From Tessaracoccus flavus (GTDB taxonomy: Bacteria > Actinomycetota > Actinomycetes > Propionibacteriales > Propionibacteriaceae), in the NCBI RefSeq assembly GCF_001997295.1, contig NZ_CP019605.1, positions 1,736,001-1,800,000 of the forward strand: a stretch of 64,000 bases of DNA, in the 5' to 3' direction. Below the pieces are notes generated by a model, which saw only the letters and a list, made by a program, of their open reading frames with translations, made no database searches and was not told where the DNA came from. Position numbers and translations under genes: made by a program. Shown piece by piece: positions 40,585 to 49,623 of the stretch. The stretch's first letter is position 1. Each line of letters begins with the position of its first letter.

Positions 40585-43074
40585 TCAGGCGCGCTGAACA
40601 GCGCCGAATCGTTCAACTGCCACAGCGACCGCCGCCTGGCGGGCTTCGGCAGCCTCGGCGTCGGTGAGCGTCTTCGATCCCCTGAAGCGCAGGGCGAAGG
40701 CCAGCGACTTCTTACCCTCGCCCACCTGCTCCCCGGTGTACACGTCGAACAGAGAGATCGACTCCAGCAACTCGCCCGCGCCCTCCGCGAGCGCGGCCTC
40801 GACGTCGGCCGAGGACACGTCGGCGTCGACGATCAACGCCACGTCCTCCTTGGCCAAGGGGAACGCGGAGAGGGTGCTGATCGATCCCCCGCGCGTCGCG
40901 TGAAGCAGCAGCAGGTCCAGGTTGAACTCGACAGCGCACGTGCGCTCAGGCAGCCGGAAGGCCCGGATGACGGCGGGGTGCAGCTCTCCGGCGTAGCCGA
41001 GCGCGATGCCGTTGACCGACAACTCGGCACACCGCCCCGGATGCCACGGAGCCGCTTCGGCGTTGCGGCGGGTCAGCGTGATCCCCACCGCGCCGGCAGA
41101 GGCCTCGGCGAAGGCCACGACATGCGTCCAGTCCGCGGGCACGGCAGCACCCTGCCACCCCGCTGGGGTCCAGTTTCCGGTCACGACGGCCGCGATCGTC
41201 TCCGGCTGGGCCGGGATGGCGCCCTCGATCTCGGCGACCTCGGAGTCCGTCGGTCGCTGATCGACGCTGGGGCGGGGAGCCACTGTCGGGCCGCCGTCGA
41301 AGAAGACCTTGCCCTGTTCGAACAGCGCGAGATCGGTGAGGCTGCGCGACGTGTTGCGCGAGATCGCCTGGAACAGTCCGGGCAGCAGCGTGGTGCGGAG
41401 GAACGGGTGCGTCTCGGCCAGCGGGTTGGCCAGCCTGATGAGGTCGCGTCGGCGATCAGTGGCGGGCACCTGCAGCTGCTCGACCTCCTCGGCGGACGTG
41501 AACGGCAGGCTCAACACCTCTGTGAACCCCAATGCGGCCACCGCGCGCAGCGCCGCACGGCGATCGCGCAGGCGTGGGTTGAGTCCGCGGCTGACGGGCG
41601 GTACGGGAAGCTTCAGCCCGATCCGGTCGTAACCGATATGTCGGCCGACCTCCTCCACGACGTCGTACGGATCACGGAGGTCACCGCGCCAGCTGGGCAC
41701 CTCGAGTGTCAGCGAATCGCCGAGCGATGTCACCGAGATTCCGCTGGCGCTGAGCCGCCGGACCGTCTCGTCCTGGCTCACGTCCGTGCCGAGCACGGCC
41801 GGGATGAGACCCGAGCGCAGCGAAACGCGGTGTGGCTCAGGCGCCGAACCGACCACGGTGAGCGCGGTCACAGCTCCTTGACCGTGCTGGGCCAGCAGAT
41901 CCGCCGCGCGCTTGGCGGCCGCATACGGCAGCTGCGGATCGACGCCGCGCTCAAACCGCTTGGAGGCCTCGGACGGGAGTCCGTGGCGGCGGAAGGTGCG
42001 CGAGACCGACGCCGGATCGAAGTGGGCCGCCTCGAGCACGATCGCCGTGGTGGATTCCGAAACTTCGGTGGTCTCGCCGCCCATGACCCCCGCCAGTCCG
42101 ATGGGACCGGAGTCGTCGGTGATGAGCAGATCGTCGACATCCAGGTCGCGGTCCTGGCCGTCGAGAGTGCGAAGGGTCTCACCAGCCGCCGCCTGACGGA
42201 CACGGATGGGACCGGACAGCTTGGCGGCGTCGTAGGCGTGCAGCGGCTGGCCGGATTCGAGCATCACGTAGTTGGTGACGTCGACCGTGAGCGAGATGGA
42301 GCGAACCCCGGACGCGCGCAGTCGGTTCACCATCCACTCCGGCGACGGCGCGCCGGGGTCGATCCCCTCGATGGTGAGCGCCACGAACGCGCTGCAGCGC
42401 GGCGACTCCAGTTCCACGCGATGGCCGCCCTCGGTCTGCTCCGGGAGGCGCGCACGGTAGGGGTCGTCGAACGACACGCCGTTGGCGATTGCCGCCTCGC
42501 GTCCCAATCCGCGCATCGAGAGGCAGTAGGAGAGGTCCGGGGTGACGTCAATGTCGAGCACCTCGTCGGGAGCCCACAGGACCTGCGTCGCATCGTCGCC
42601 CGGCACCGCGGCGTCGGCAGCGAGGACCATGATCCCCTCGTGATCATCGCCGAGCCCCACCTCGTCCTCCGCGCAGATCATTCCGTCGGAGATGTGCCCG
42701 TACGTCTTCCGGGCCGAGATCTCGAAGTTGCCCGGCAGCACGGCCCCCGGCAGCGCCACCACGACGAGGTCACCGACCTCGAAGTTGAGGGCGCCGCAGA
42801 CGATCCCCCGGCTGGCCGGATACTCGTCGCCGGCCGGATCGTTGTGGCTGCCCACATCGACGCGGCAGTAGCGAATGATCTTGCCGTTCTTCTGCGGCTC
42901 GTCGGTGAACGACAGCACACGCCCGACGATGAGTGGCCCGGTCACGGGCGAGGCGATCGTCTCGACGTGCTCGACCGTGAGGCCGAGGTTCGTGAACTGC
43001 TCCGCGATCGTCGCAGTGCTCACATCGGCTGGCAGCGCGACGAGGTCGCGCAGCCACGAGATGGGTGCCTTCAT
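40585..43074 (-). CDS. pheT: Phenylalanine--tRNA ligase beta subunit
   Basis: 829 residues with the full bacterial layout: OB-type tRNA-binding domain near residues 40-150 (LIVGRVLSFTDEPQKNGKII), B3/B4 editing domain, B5 domain, the catalytic-like core, and C-terminal FDX-ACB domain (SAFPLAKEDVALIVDADVSS). The ATG at 43074 (MKAPISWLRDLV) overlaps the pheS stop; upstream codons of the frame are pheS sequence. It is the last gene of the infC-rpmI-rplT-trmH-pheS-pheT run. Confidence 0.97.
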   Translation of the reverse strand: MKAPISWLRDLVALPADVSTATIAEQFTNLGLTVEHVETIASPVTGPLIVGRVLSFTDEPQKNGKIIRYCRVDVGSHNDPAGDEYPASRGIVCGALNFEVGDLVVVALPGAVLPGNFEISARKTYGHISDGMICAEDEVGLGDDHEGIMVLAADAAVPGDDATQVLWAPDEVLDIDVTPDLSYCLSMRGLGREAAIANGVSFDDPYRARLPEQTEGGHRVELESPRCSAFVALTIEGIDPGAPSPEWMVNRLRASGVRSISLTVDVTNYVMLESGQPLHAYDAAKLSGPIRVRQAAAGETLRTLDGQDRDLDVDDLLITDDSGPIGLAGVMGGETTEVSESTTAIVLEAAHFDPASVSRTFRRHGLPSEASKRFERGVDPQLPYAAAKRAADLLAQHGQGAVTALTVVGSAPEPHRVSLRSGLIPAVLGTDVSQDETVRRLSASGISVTSLGDSLTLEVPSWRGDLRDPYDVVEEVGRHIGYDRIGLKLPVPPVSRGLNPRLRDRRAALRAVAALGFTEVLSLPFTSAEEVEQLQVPATDRRRDLIRLANPLAETHPFLRTTLLPGLFQAISRNTSRSLTDLALFEQGKVFFDGGPTVAPRPSVDQRPTDSEVAEIEGAIPAQPETIAAVVTGNWTPAGWQGAAVPADWTHVVAFAEASAGAVGITLTRRNAEAAPWHPGRCAELSVNGIALGYAGELHPAVIRAFRLPERTCAVEFNLDLLLLHATRGGSISTLSAFPLAKEDVALIVDADVSSADVEAALAEGAGELLESISLFDVYTGEQVGEGKKSLAFALRFRGSKTLTDAEAAEARQAAVAVAVERFGAVQRA

Positions 43075-44180
43075 CGGGAACCTCCCAGGATTGAACGGCT
43101 GAAGCGGATATCGCCCTCGACGAAGTCGCGAAGATCGGGTGCCCCGGTGCGGAACATGACCGTGCGGTCCACGCCCATGCCGAAGGCGAAACCGGAGTAG
43201 ACGTCGGGGTCGACGCCGCAGGCGCGCAGCACCCTCGGGTTGACGACGCCGCAGCCGCCCCACTCGATCCATCCCTCGGACTTGCACGTGCGGCACGGCG
43301 CGTCGGGGTTGCCGACGGAGGCGCCGTGGCAGACGAAGCACTCCAGGTCGACCTCGGCCGACGGCTCCGTGAACGGGAAGTAGTGCGGCCTCATCCGCGT
43401 CCTCACGTCGCCGAACATGGCGCGCGCGAGGTGGTCCAGCGTGCCGCGGAGGTCAGCCATCGAGATGCCCCTGTCCACGACGAGACCCTCCAACTGGTGG
43501 AAAACCGGCAGGTGTGTGGCGTCGTATTCATCAGCGCGGAAGACCTTTCCGGGGCTGATGACGTACAGCGGGACCCCGTACTCGAGGAGCGCCCGCGCCT
43601 GGACGGGCGATGTCTGCGTGCGCATGAGCTTGCCGCCCGAGGGCGGGTCGACCCACAGAGTGTCCTGCAGGGCGCGGGCGGGGTGATCCGGACCGAGGTT
43701 CAGGGCATCGAAGTTGTACCACTCCGCCTCGAGCTCCGGGCCGTCAGCGACCTCCCACCCCATGGCGACGAACACGTCGATCATCTCGTCGATGAGGGTG
43801 GTCACGGGATGCAGCGCACCCTGAGGCCGGAGCGTGACAGGCAGCGTCATGTCGACCCGCTCGACCACCAGCGACGCCTCGAGCTCGGCAGCGGCCACTT
43901 CATCCTGGCGCTCCGACAGCGCACGGCTCACCGTGCCGCGGGCTTCGCCCACCCGTCGGCCTGCCTCTTTGCGCGCCTGAGGCGGAAGGGCGCCGATCTC
44001 CCGGTTCGCCAGCGCCAACGGCGAGGTGTCCCCGGCGTGGTCATGACGCGCACGCTTCAGTTCCGCGGTCGAGGTCGCGGCAGCGATGGCCTCCAGCGCG
44101 TCGTGGACGTAGCGTTCGATGGCGGACGCGTCGAGAGCCGCGACCTGCTTCGGGTCGAAGTTGTCATTGGGCCCGGACAT
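43071..44180 (-). CDS. pheS: Phenylalanine--tRNA ligase alpha subunit
   Basis: 369-residue class II synthetase subunit. A coiled-coil N-terminal arm (about 10-110) binds tRNA. Class II motif 2 is seen in FHQLEGLVVDRG, and motif 3 in YSGFAFGMGVDRTVMF. The Cys-rich insert CFVCHGASVGNPDAPCRTCK indicates a zinc-knuckle form seen in some actinobacteria. It overlaps pheT by 4 bp; its start abuts the end of the rRNA methyltransferase gene. Confidence 0.97.
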   Translation of the reverse strand: MSGPNDNFDPKQVAALDASAIERYVHDALEAIAAATSTAELKRARHDHAGDTSPLALANREIGALPPQARKEAGRRVGEARGTVSRALSERQDEVAAAELEASLVVERVDMTLPVTLRPQGALHPVTTLIDEMIDVFVAMGWEVADGPELEAEWYNFDALNLGPDHPARALQDTLWVDPPSGGKLMRTQTSPVQARALLEYGVPLYVISPGKVFRADEYDATHLPVFHQLEGLVVDRGISMADLRGTLDHLARAMFGDVRTRMRPHYFPFTEPSAEVDLECFVCHGASVGNPDAPCRTCKSEGWIEWGGCGVVNPRVLRACGVDPDVYSGFAFGMGVDRTVMFRTGAPDLRDFVEGDIRFSRSILGGSR

Positions 44181-44995
44181 CAGTTACTCCCCTTGCCTGT
44201 TTCACGACGTTGCGCCGAGGCCGTGGCGTACAGGCACACCGCGGCAGCGCTGGAAAGATTGAGGCTCTCGGCCTGGCCCCACATTGGCACGGCGACAACC
44301 TCGTCGGCCAATCGGGCATCGTCGGCGGGCAACCCCCATGCCTCGTTGCCCATGATCCAGGCGATCGGGCCCGACAGGCCGCCGGACGCGGCCTTCAGGT
44401 CCAGTGGGTCGCCCTCGCCGTCGGCAGCGAGCACGGTCATGCCCAGGCCCTTGACCCGCTCCACCGCCTCCGCGAGAGTCACGCCCGTGAGGATGGGCAG
44501 GTGGAAGATGCTGCCGACCGTTGAGCGGACGGTCTTGGGGTTGTAGATCTCGACGGAGCCGGACGTGAGGATGACCGCGTCCGCGCCGAAGGCGTCGGCG
44601 CAGCGGATGACTGTCCCGGCGTTACCCGGGTCGCGCACCTGCGCGCAGATGACCACGAGGCGGGCGCCGTCGAGCGACTCCCAGTCGAAGTCCAGCTGAC
44701 GGCACACCGCGACGACGCCCTGGGGCGTGACGGTATCGCTCAGTTGGCGCATCTGATGCTCGTCGGCCTGCCACACCGGCAGCTCCAGCCCGTCGAGAAG
44801 ATCAGCGTGGCGTACGGCGTCGTCCACGATGATCTCCTGGACGCGGCCCGGACTGCCCAGCGCCTCCCTGACTGCCTGGCGGCCCTCCGCGAGGAACATG
44901 CCAGTCAGGTCACGGCCGCGGCGCTGCGTCAAACGACGAACCGAACGCAGCACCGAGGCCGGCAGGCCAGGGGCAGCGTTCGGTTCGGTGGTCAC
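44180..44995 (-). CDS. TrmH/SpoU-family RNA 2'-O-ribose methyltransferase
   Basis: 271 residues. The N-terminal substrate-binding part (SVRRLTQRRGRDLTGMFLAE) precedes the SPOUT knot domain with motif 1 ICAQVRDPGNAGTVIRCADA, motif 2 IAWIMGNEAWGLP and motif 3 VPMWGQAESLNLSSAAAVCL. A gene of this type lies between rplT and pheS in many actinobacteria and is usually described as a 23S rRNA methyltransferase (TsnR-like). The target nucleotide here is unknown. It is 11 bp from rplT. Confidence 0.9.
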   Translation of the reverse strand: MTTEPNAAPGLPASVLRSVRRLTQRRGRDLTGMFLAEGRQAVREALGSPGRVQEIIVDDAVRHADLLDGLELPVWQADEHQMRQLSDTVTPQGVVAVCRQLDFDWESLDGARLVVICAQVRDPGNAGTVIRCADAFGADAVILTSGSVEIYNPKTVRSTVGSIFHLPILTGVTLAEAVERVKGLGMTVLAADGEGDPLDLKAASGGLSGPIAWIMGNEAWGLPADDARLADEVVAVPMWGQAESLNLSSAAAVCLYATASAQRRETGKGSN

Positions 44996-45006
44996 TGACC
45001 CGCCTC

Positions 45007-45375
45007 TCAGGCGGCAGCGGCAGGCTGGTTGTCCTTGGCGATGGCAACGAGCGCGTTGAAGGCCGCGGTGTCGTTGACGGCCAGCTCGGCCAGGATCTTG
45101 CGGTCCACTTCAACGCCGGCGTTCTTGAGGCCGTTGATGAAGCGGTTGTAGGTCATGCCCTCGGCACGGACGGCAGCGTTGATGCGCTGGATCCACAGGC
45201 TGCGGAAGTCGCCCTTCTTGGCGCGACGATCGCGGTACGAGTAGGTGGCCGAGTGCAGCAGCTGCTCCTTGGCCTTGCGGTACAGGCGGGACCGCTGACC
45301 GCGGTAGCCGGAGGCCTGCTCGAGAACTTCGCGACGCTTCTTCATCGCATTCACAGAACGCTTAACGCGTGCCAT
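45007..45375 (-). CDS. rplT: 50S ribosomal protein L20
   Basis: 122 residues. The strongly basic N-terminus [20 protein letters not shown] and the conserved [13 protein letters not shown] are typical. The C-terminus [20 protein letters not shown] is slightly extended. In several bacteria L20 represses its own operon by binding the mRNA; no specific site could be recognised here. Confidence 0.98.
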   Translation of the reverse strand: MARVKRSVNAMKKRREVLEQASGYRGQRSRLYRKAKEQLLHSATYSYRDRRAKKGDFRSLWIQRINAAVRAEGMTYNRFINGLKNAGVEVDRKILAELAVNDTAAFNALVAIAKDNQPAAAA

Positions 45376-45426
45376 GGCTAACTCCTAGGGAAAGTGGGTG
45401 TTCAGGGGTGGGGGGAGGGCGAGGGC

Positions 45427-45633
45427 TCAGCGGCCCTTGTGCTTGCCGAGCAGCTTGCGGACCTTCTTGGCGTCAGCCGGAGCCACGGACTCCGGGCTGG
45501 ACAGGCGGCGGGTACGCACCGACGACTTGTGCTCGTTGAGGTGGCCGAGGTTGGCCTGGCGACGCAGGAGCTTGCCCGTCCCCGTCGTCTTGAACCGCTT
45601 CTTCGCGCCGGAGTGCGACTTCATCTTCGGCAT
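45427..45633 (-). CDS. rpmI: 50S ribosomal protein L35
   Basis: 68 residues, normal length, [20 protein letters not shown]. It lies between infC and rplT as in nearly all bacteria. Confidence 0.98.
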   Translation of the reverse strand: MPKMKSHSGAKKRFKTTGTGKLLRRQANLGHLNEHKSSVRTRRLSSPESVAPADAKKVRKLLGKHKGR

Positions 45634-45678
45634 GGTTGGCTCGCTTTCTTCTCTGTGGGATTGACGCTCTGAGGGTGC

Positions 45679-46365
45679 TCAGAGGTCGATGTCTGGATCC
45701 ATGTTGTCGGCCGGTCCGCGCTTCTTCTTCGCGGCGACGGTCGTGTGCTGCGCACGGAGTTCGGCCTCGGCGGCCTTCTCCTCCTGCTGCTTCTGCGCGC
45801 GCTCCGCCATGCGGCGCTCGCGGTCGCTCTGCTGATCGACCTTGGCTTCGGTCTTCTTCTTCGTCGGGCCGAGCACCATGAGCATGTTGCGGCCGTCCTG
45901 CTTCGGAGCCGCCTCGACGAAGCCGAATTCAGCGACATCCTCGGCAAGGCGCTGCAGCAGCTGCATGCCCAATTCCGGGCGCGACTGCTCGCGGCCGCGG
46001 AACATGATGGTGATCTTGACCTTGTCGCCAGCCTTGAGGAAGCGGACGACGTGGCCCTTCTTCGTCTCGTAGTCGTGCGCGTCGATCTTGAGGCGGAGTT
46101 TCATCTCCTTGGTGACCGTGTTCGACTGGTTCTTGCGGGCGTCGCGCACCTTCTGCGCCGCCTCGTACTTGAACTTGCCGTAGTCCATCAGCTTCGCGAC
46201 GGGCGGACGCGCCATGGGCGCCACCTCGACGAGATCGAGATCGTTCTCCGCCGCCAGACGCAGGGCGTCCTCGACGCGCACGATGCCTACCTGCTCGCCT
46301 TTGGGGCCGACGAGCCGGACTTCGGGTACTCGGATGCGATCGTTGATCCGCGGTTCAGTGCTGAT
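45679..46365 (-). CDS. infC: Translation initiation factor IF-3 (probable AUC start)
   Basis: 228 residues. The IF3-N domain ([20 protein letters not shown]) and IF3-C domain ([40 protein letters not shown]) are complete. A charged C-terminal tail of about 50 residues ([20 protein letters not shown]) is typical of actinobacteria. The conserved N-terminus begins at an ATC codon (46363-46365) preceded by GGAGG at 46370-46374. The only ATG in frame upstream (46443) would add 26 unrelated residues. Non-AUG starts are a known self-regulation feature of infC. Confidence 0.95.
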   Translation of the reverse strand: MSTEPRINDRIRVPEVRLVGPKGEQVGIVRVEDALRLAAENDLDLVEVAPMARPPVAKLMDYGKFKYEAAQKVRDARKNQSNTVTKEMKLRLKIDAHDYETKKGHVVRFLKAGDKVKITIMFRGREQSRPELGMQLLQRLAEDVAEFGFVEAAPKQDGRNMLMVLGPTKKKTEAKVDQQSDRERRMAERAQKQQEEKAAEAELRAQHTTVAAKKKRGPADNMDPDIDL

Positions 46366-46407
46366 GGGTCCTCCAGTGAGAGATGTTGTCCAGTTGCGGC
46401 AGCAATT

Positions 46408-46436
46408 AAGGCCCCCCGCGCATGCGGAAGGCCCTT
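46408..46436 (-). promoter_or_regulatory. Hairpin in infC leader
   Basis: AAGGCCCCCCGCGC / GCGGAAGGCCCTT forms an imperfect GC-rich hairpin about 45 nt upstream of the infC start, followed on the minus strand by TTAATTG. It could be an attenuator in the ribosomal-protein operon leader; no covariation was checked. Confidence 0.45.
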
Positions 46437-46593
46437 GCGTCAAAGGTCGCGACGAACGCGACCATCTGGCGACCCGGCTACCTGGGGCGGCTCGGGTGGG
46501 AGGAACTCCACTTGCTGAGGGACAGCAGAACTGTCACCGGCTGTCGATTCTACGTGACGACGCCCGCATCTGCCAATCGCGCCCTCCCAGGGA

Positions 46594-47088
46594 TCACGAG
46601 TCCGTCGTCACCCAGGCGAACTCGCCGTCGTCGAACTCGACGAGGGAGTGGCCCTGAGCGAGCATCGCAAGGAGATCTCCCTCGATCACAAACGGGACGG
46701 GGCCCGCGACGTCGAGGAGGAGCTTCGAGGCACCTGCAGGTTCCACCGTGGCACAGAGTTCGTCCAGGTGGCAGGGGACGGGGCGGGCGTCGGGCTGCCA
46801 GGCCCGCAACGAGTCGTACCCCGTGAAAGCCAGAAGGTAGTCCGACCCTTCGTCGGCCAGCGTCACCGCCGCCATCTCTGCGTGGCGGTCGGGGTCGGGG
46901 TGATCCGTGTCGTCGCCGCTGGCCACGATCGGGAGCAGCAGGCGGCTCGAGCAAAGAGCGACGATCGCCCTCGTGTACCCGGTCCGGTCGTCCGCACGAG
47001 CTATGGCCGCCCGCGTCAGTGGATCCGGCGCGCCGTCGTCCCCGGCGAAACGGGCGCTCGGCTGGGCCAGGGATCGGAGCTCAGTCAT
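46594..47088 (-). CDS. SseB-family protein
   Basis: 164 residues with the SseB N-terminal domain pattern (LLLPIVASGDDTDHPD, MAAVTLADEGSDYLLAFTGY with DSLRAWQPDARPVPCHL, PFVIEGDLLAMLAQGH). In actinobacteria a gene of this type commonly lies just upstream of infC. The name comes from a Salmonella secretion protein, but actinobacterial members have no known secretion role. Function unknown. Confidence 0.85.
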   Translation of the reverse strand: MTELRSLAQPSARFAGDDGAPDPLTRAAIARADDRTGYTRAIVALCSSRLLLPIVASGDDTDHPDPDRHAEMAAVTLADEGSDYLLAFTGYDSLRAWQPDARPVPCHLDELCATVEPAGASKLLLDVAGPVPFVIEGDLLAMLAQGHSLVEFDDGEFAWVTTDS

Positions 47089-47148
47089 ACGCTCGAGACT
47101 AGCCCGCCGCCAGCCGACCCTCCCAGTCGGGTGTGCGAGACTGGGCGC

Positions 47149-47634
47149 ATGGCCCTCGACTTCATCATCACCTTGGCGCTCGCCATCGGCATCCTCGCGA
47201 TCGCAGCTGGCCTGACCGCCCGCAGTCGGCGTGCGCGGCCAGCCGTCGCGGGCCTCGGGTTGGCGATGATCCCGGTGGGCCTCTACCTCACCGGGCTGAC
47301 GACACTCATCATCAACGGGGTGCGAAGCATCATCGACTGGCTGATGCGGACTCCGTGGACCGACGCGATCTCGTGGGGCATCGGTCTCCTCGTGGGTGGG
47401 ATCGTGCTGCTCGTCATCGCTGGCTTCCTACCCAGGGAGGCCAAGCCGCGGCCGGTCCATCCTGATGCGAGGGCTACGGCACCGGCCAAACAGGCCTCCA
47501 CCGCGCCCGGCCAACGCCCCGTTGCGCCCCCGGCCAAGCCTGGCCCGGCTCCCGCGACCGCCAAGTCAAAGGCGGCCGCGGACCCCGAAGACGCCGAGAT
47601 TGAAGAACTGCTGCGCAAGCGCGGCATCATGTGA
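47149..47634 (+). CDS. Small membrane protein with Pro/Ala-rich tail
   Basis: 161 residues. Three hydrophobic helices (FIITLALAIGILAIAAGLTA; PAVAGLGLAMIPVGLYLTGL; ISWGIGLLVGGIVLLVIAGF) are followed by a cytoplasmic Pro/Ala/Lys tail ending DAEIEELLRKRGIM. ATG at 47149; upstream codons of the longer frame run antisense through sseB. No recognised family. A hairpin terminator follows. Confidence 0.75.
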   Translation: MALDFIITLALAIGILAIAAGLTARSRRARPAVAGLGLAMIPVGLYLTGLTTLIINGVRSIIDWLMRTPWTDAISWGIGLLVGGIVLLVIAGFLPREAKPRPVHPDARATAPAKQASTAPGQRPVAPPAKPGPAPATAKSKAAADPEDAEIEELLRKRGIM

Positions 47635-47661
47635 TCTGAGCACACCTCGGACCGCGAAACG

Positions 47662-47698
47662 TCGACGCCCGCGATGAGTCGCGGGCGTCGATGGTTTG
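47662..47698 (+). terminator. Hairpin between convergent genes
   Basis: Perfect 11-bp stem CGACGCCCGCG / CGCGGGCGTCG (47663-47690) with a 6-nt loop, followed by ATGGTTTGT. It could serve both the membrane-protein gene and the minus-strand his transcript. Confidence 0.7.
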
Positions 47699-47723
47699 TG
47701 GGCGGCGCAGATGGCCCTGTTGC

Positions 47724-48218
47724 CTAGTTGTCGTCGACCCGGTTCGCGTCGTAGCCCTGGGAGGTGGCCCCCTGCTCGACCAGCCAGCGCCTCAGTTCCC
47801 GCACCTTGCGCTGACCGCGCTCCCCTTCGAGGAACTGGACGGCCAGGACCGGCTTGCGCTTGAGGTCGCCGTCGTCCTTGATGAGCAGCGACGACCACGC
47901 GTCGCCGGGACGGAGGCGGAAACCCGCGATCTCCGACACTGGATAGCGGCGGACGAACGGGCCGTTGCGCACCGTCACCACGCCGTCCTGCGCCCAGAGC
48001 CGCGAGTAGCCGACCGACAGCATGACGCCGATCATGACGAGCACGAAGAACAGCAGGGTGCCCGCCTGCGCGATCGTCACCTGCGCACGGATGCCCGGGC
48101 CGAGCGCCCACCACCCGTAGAGCGCCAGGGACAGCAGCACGGCAGACGCGACGACGGACGTCATGAGCGCCGGAGCGCTGGTGTAGCTCAGCCGGTCGGG
48201 CACCTTCTGTTCGGTCAC
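47724..48218 (-). CDS. PH-domain membrane protein (Rv2120c-type)
   Basis: 164 residues. Two membrane helices near 15-65 (SVVASAVLLSLALYGWWALG; AQAGTLLFFVLVMIGVMLSV) are followed by a bacterial PH-like domain (DGVVTVRNGPFVRRYPVSEI, LAVQFLEGERGQRKVRELRR). The GTG at 48218 overlaps the hisG stop (GTGA). The same neighbour follows hisG in mycobacteria. Function unknown. Confidence 0.8.
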   Translation of the reverse strand: MTEQKVPDRLSYTSAPALMTSVVASAVLLSLALYGWWALGPGIRAQVTIAQAGTLLFFVLVMIGVMLSVGYSRLWAQDGVVTVRNGPFVRRYPVSEIAGFRLRPGDAWSSLLIKDDGDLKRKPVLAVQFLEGERGQRKVRELRRWLVEQGATSQGYDANRVDDN

Positions 48219-49075
48219 AGCCGGCACGCCGCCAACTCGGTCAAAAGGATGCCGCGAGCGCCCGCCTCGTAAAGACGGTCCATGAGGAGGTGCGCTCCCT
48301 TGCGCGGCACCAGCACCCGCACCGCCGACCAACCGCTCTTTGCGAGCGTCGACACGGTCGGACCCTCGACGCCGGGCGCCAGCGCCAGCGTCGTCTCGAG
48401 GTGCTCGGTGTCGACGTTGTAGTCCATCATGAAGAAGTTCTGCGCCACCAGCACCGACCGCAGCCTGGTCTTCAGTCCCTCTGCGGTGGCGGGGAGCTCG
48501 GCGTTGTTGCGCTGGATGAGCACAGCCTCCGATGTGCAGATTGGGTCGCCGAAGAGTTCCAGACCGGCCCGCTTCAGCGTGGTTCCGGTGTCGACGACGT
48601 CGGCGACGACATCCGCCACGCCGAGGCGGATGGCCGATTCGACAGCTCCATCGAGCTTGACGAGCTCAGCGTTGATCCCCTTGTCCTCGAAGTATCCGGC
48701 GAGCAGATCCGGGTAGGACGTAGCGACGCGCTTCCCTTCGATGTCGGCGATCGTCATCGACGATCCGCCGGGGGCCGCGAACAGGAACCGCGAACCGGCG
48801 AACCCCAACTCCATGATCTCGGTCGCCTCCGCGCGGGAGTCGAGCAGCATGTCCCGGCCGGTGATGCCGAGATCCAGATGGCCGCGACCGATGTACACCG
48901 CGATGTCCCGGGGCCGAAGGTAGTAGAACTCGACGCCATGGTCGGAGTCGATGAGGGTGAGGTCCTTGGCGTCGGTGCGCTGCCGGTAGCCGGCGGCCTT
49001 CAGCATGGCGGCTGCGGGTTCGGCGAGAGCGCCCTTGTTCGGGACGGCGATGCGCAGAAGGCGATCAGTGGTCAC
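48215..49075 (-). CDS. hisG: ATP phosphoribosyltransferase
   Basis: 286 residues, the long HisG form with a C-terminal ACT-like regulatory domain (about 210-286) that mediates histidine feedback. The N-terminus RIAVPNKGALAEPAAAMLKA, the PRPP loop VADVVADVVDTGTTLKRAGL and GHLDLGITGRDMLLD are diagnostic. First committed step of histidine synthesis. It lies 7 bp downstream of hisE. Confidence 0.97.
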   Translation of the reverse strand: MTTDRLLRIAVPNKGALAEPAAAMLKAAGYRQRTDAKDLTLIDSDHGVEFYYLRPRDIAVYIGRGHLDLGITGRDMLLDSRAEATEIMELGFAGSRFLFAAPGGSSMTIADIEGKRVATSYPDLLAGYFEDKGINAELVKLDGAVESAIRLGVADVVADVVDTGTTLKRAGLELFGDPICTSEAVLIQRNNAELPATAEGLKTRLRSVLVAQNFFMMDYNVDTEHLETTLALAPGVEGPTVSTLAKSGWSAVRVLVPRKGAHLLMDRLYEAGARGILLTELAACRL

Positions 49076-49082
49076 GGTTTCC

Positions 49083-49346
49083 TCAGAGATAGCGGTTGAC
49101 GTCGTCGAGGTCGAGATCCAGCGCGATCATCATCACCTGCAGGTGGTAGATGAGCTGGCTGATCTCCTCGGCGGCTTGTTCCTTCGACTCGTGCTCAGCG
49201 GCCATCCAGACCTCGGCGGCCTCCTCCACGATCTTCTTCCCGATCGAGTGGACGCCCGCGTCGAGCCGCGCGACAGTGCCAGACCCCTCAGGCCTGGTTC
49301 GCGCGGTTTCGGTGAGTTGGGCAAAGAGCTGGTCGAAAGTCTTCAC
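49083..49346 (-). CDS. hisE: Phosphoribosyl-ATP pyrophosphatase
   Basis: 87 residues, MazG-like fold. [20 protein letters not shown] and [20 protein letters not shown] carry the metal-binding Glu/Asp pairs. It acts directly after HisG. The stand-alone form, not fused to HisI, is usual in actinobacteria. Confidence 0.96.
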   Translation of the reverse strand: MKTFDQLFAQLTETARTRPEGSGTVARLDAGVHSIGKKIVEEAAEVWMAAEHESKEQAAEEISQLIYHLQVMMIALDLDLDDVNRYL

Positions 49347-49426
49347 GTGCGCAGACTACCGGCTTCCACTCAGCGCCCCCGACAGGGCGGCGGAGGGTGA
49401 AACGCCCCGACGGCTCCGACGGAGGG

Positions 49427-49613
49427 CCGTGACCACACTCACGAGGAACGTCCGTCGAAGGGTGGTCCCTGAGCAGTGACGAGCGCTCTGCGCGAGGAAC
49501 GTCCGTCGAAGGGTAACGGCCCCGTTCATCCCCGCCGCCCCGTGCACGGGCGGTGACCACACTCGAGGCCGCGACAAGCTCAGGGAACGAGGAACGAAAA
49601 GCTCAGGGAACGA
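49427..49613. repeat. Cluster of short direct repeats between hisE and mshC
   Basis: A 22-bp unit beginning CGAGGAACGTCCGTCGAAGG occurs at 49442-49463 and 49493-49514. AAGCTCAGGGAACGA occurs at 49576-49590 and 49599-49613. GTGACCACACTC occurs twice as well. The pieces resemble dispersed intergenic repeats of high-GC actinobacteria. No gene is seen in 49347-49623. Confidence 0.7.
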
Positions 49614-49623
49614 CAGCGCTCGG

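Noticed and set aside
40528..43200. 890-residue plus-strand frame
   Set aside because: Antisense shadow of pheT, Arg/Gly/His-rich without any domain.
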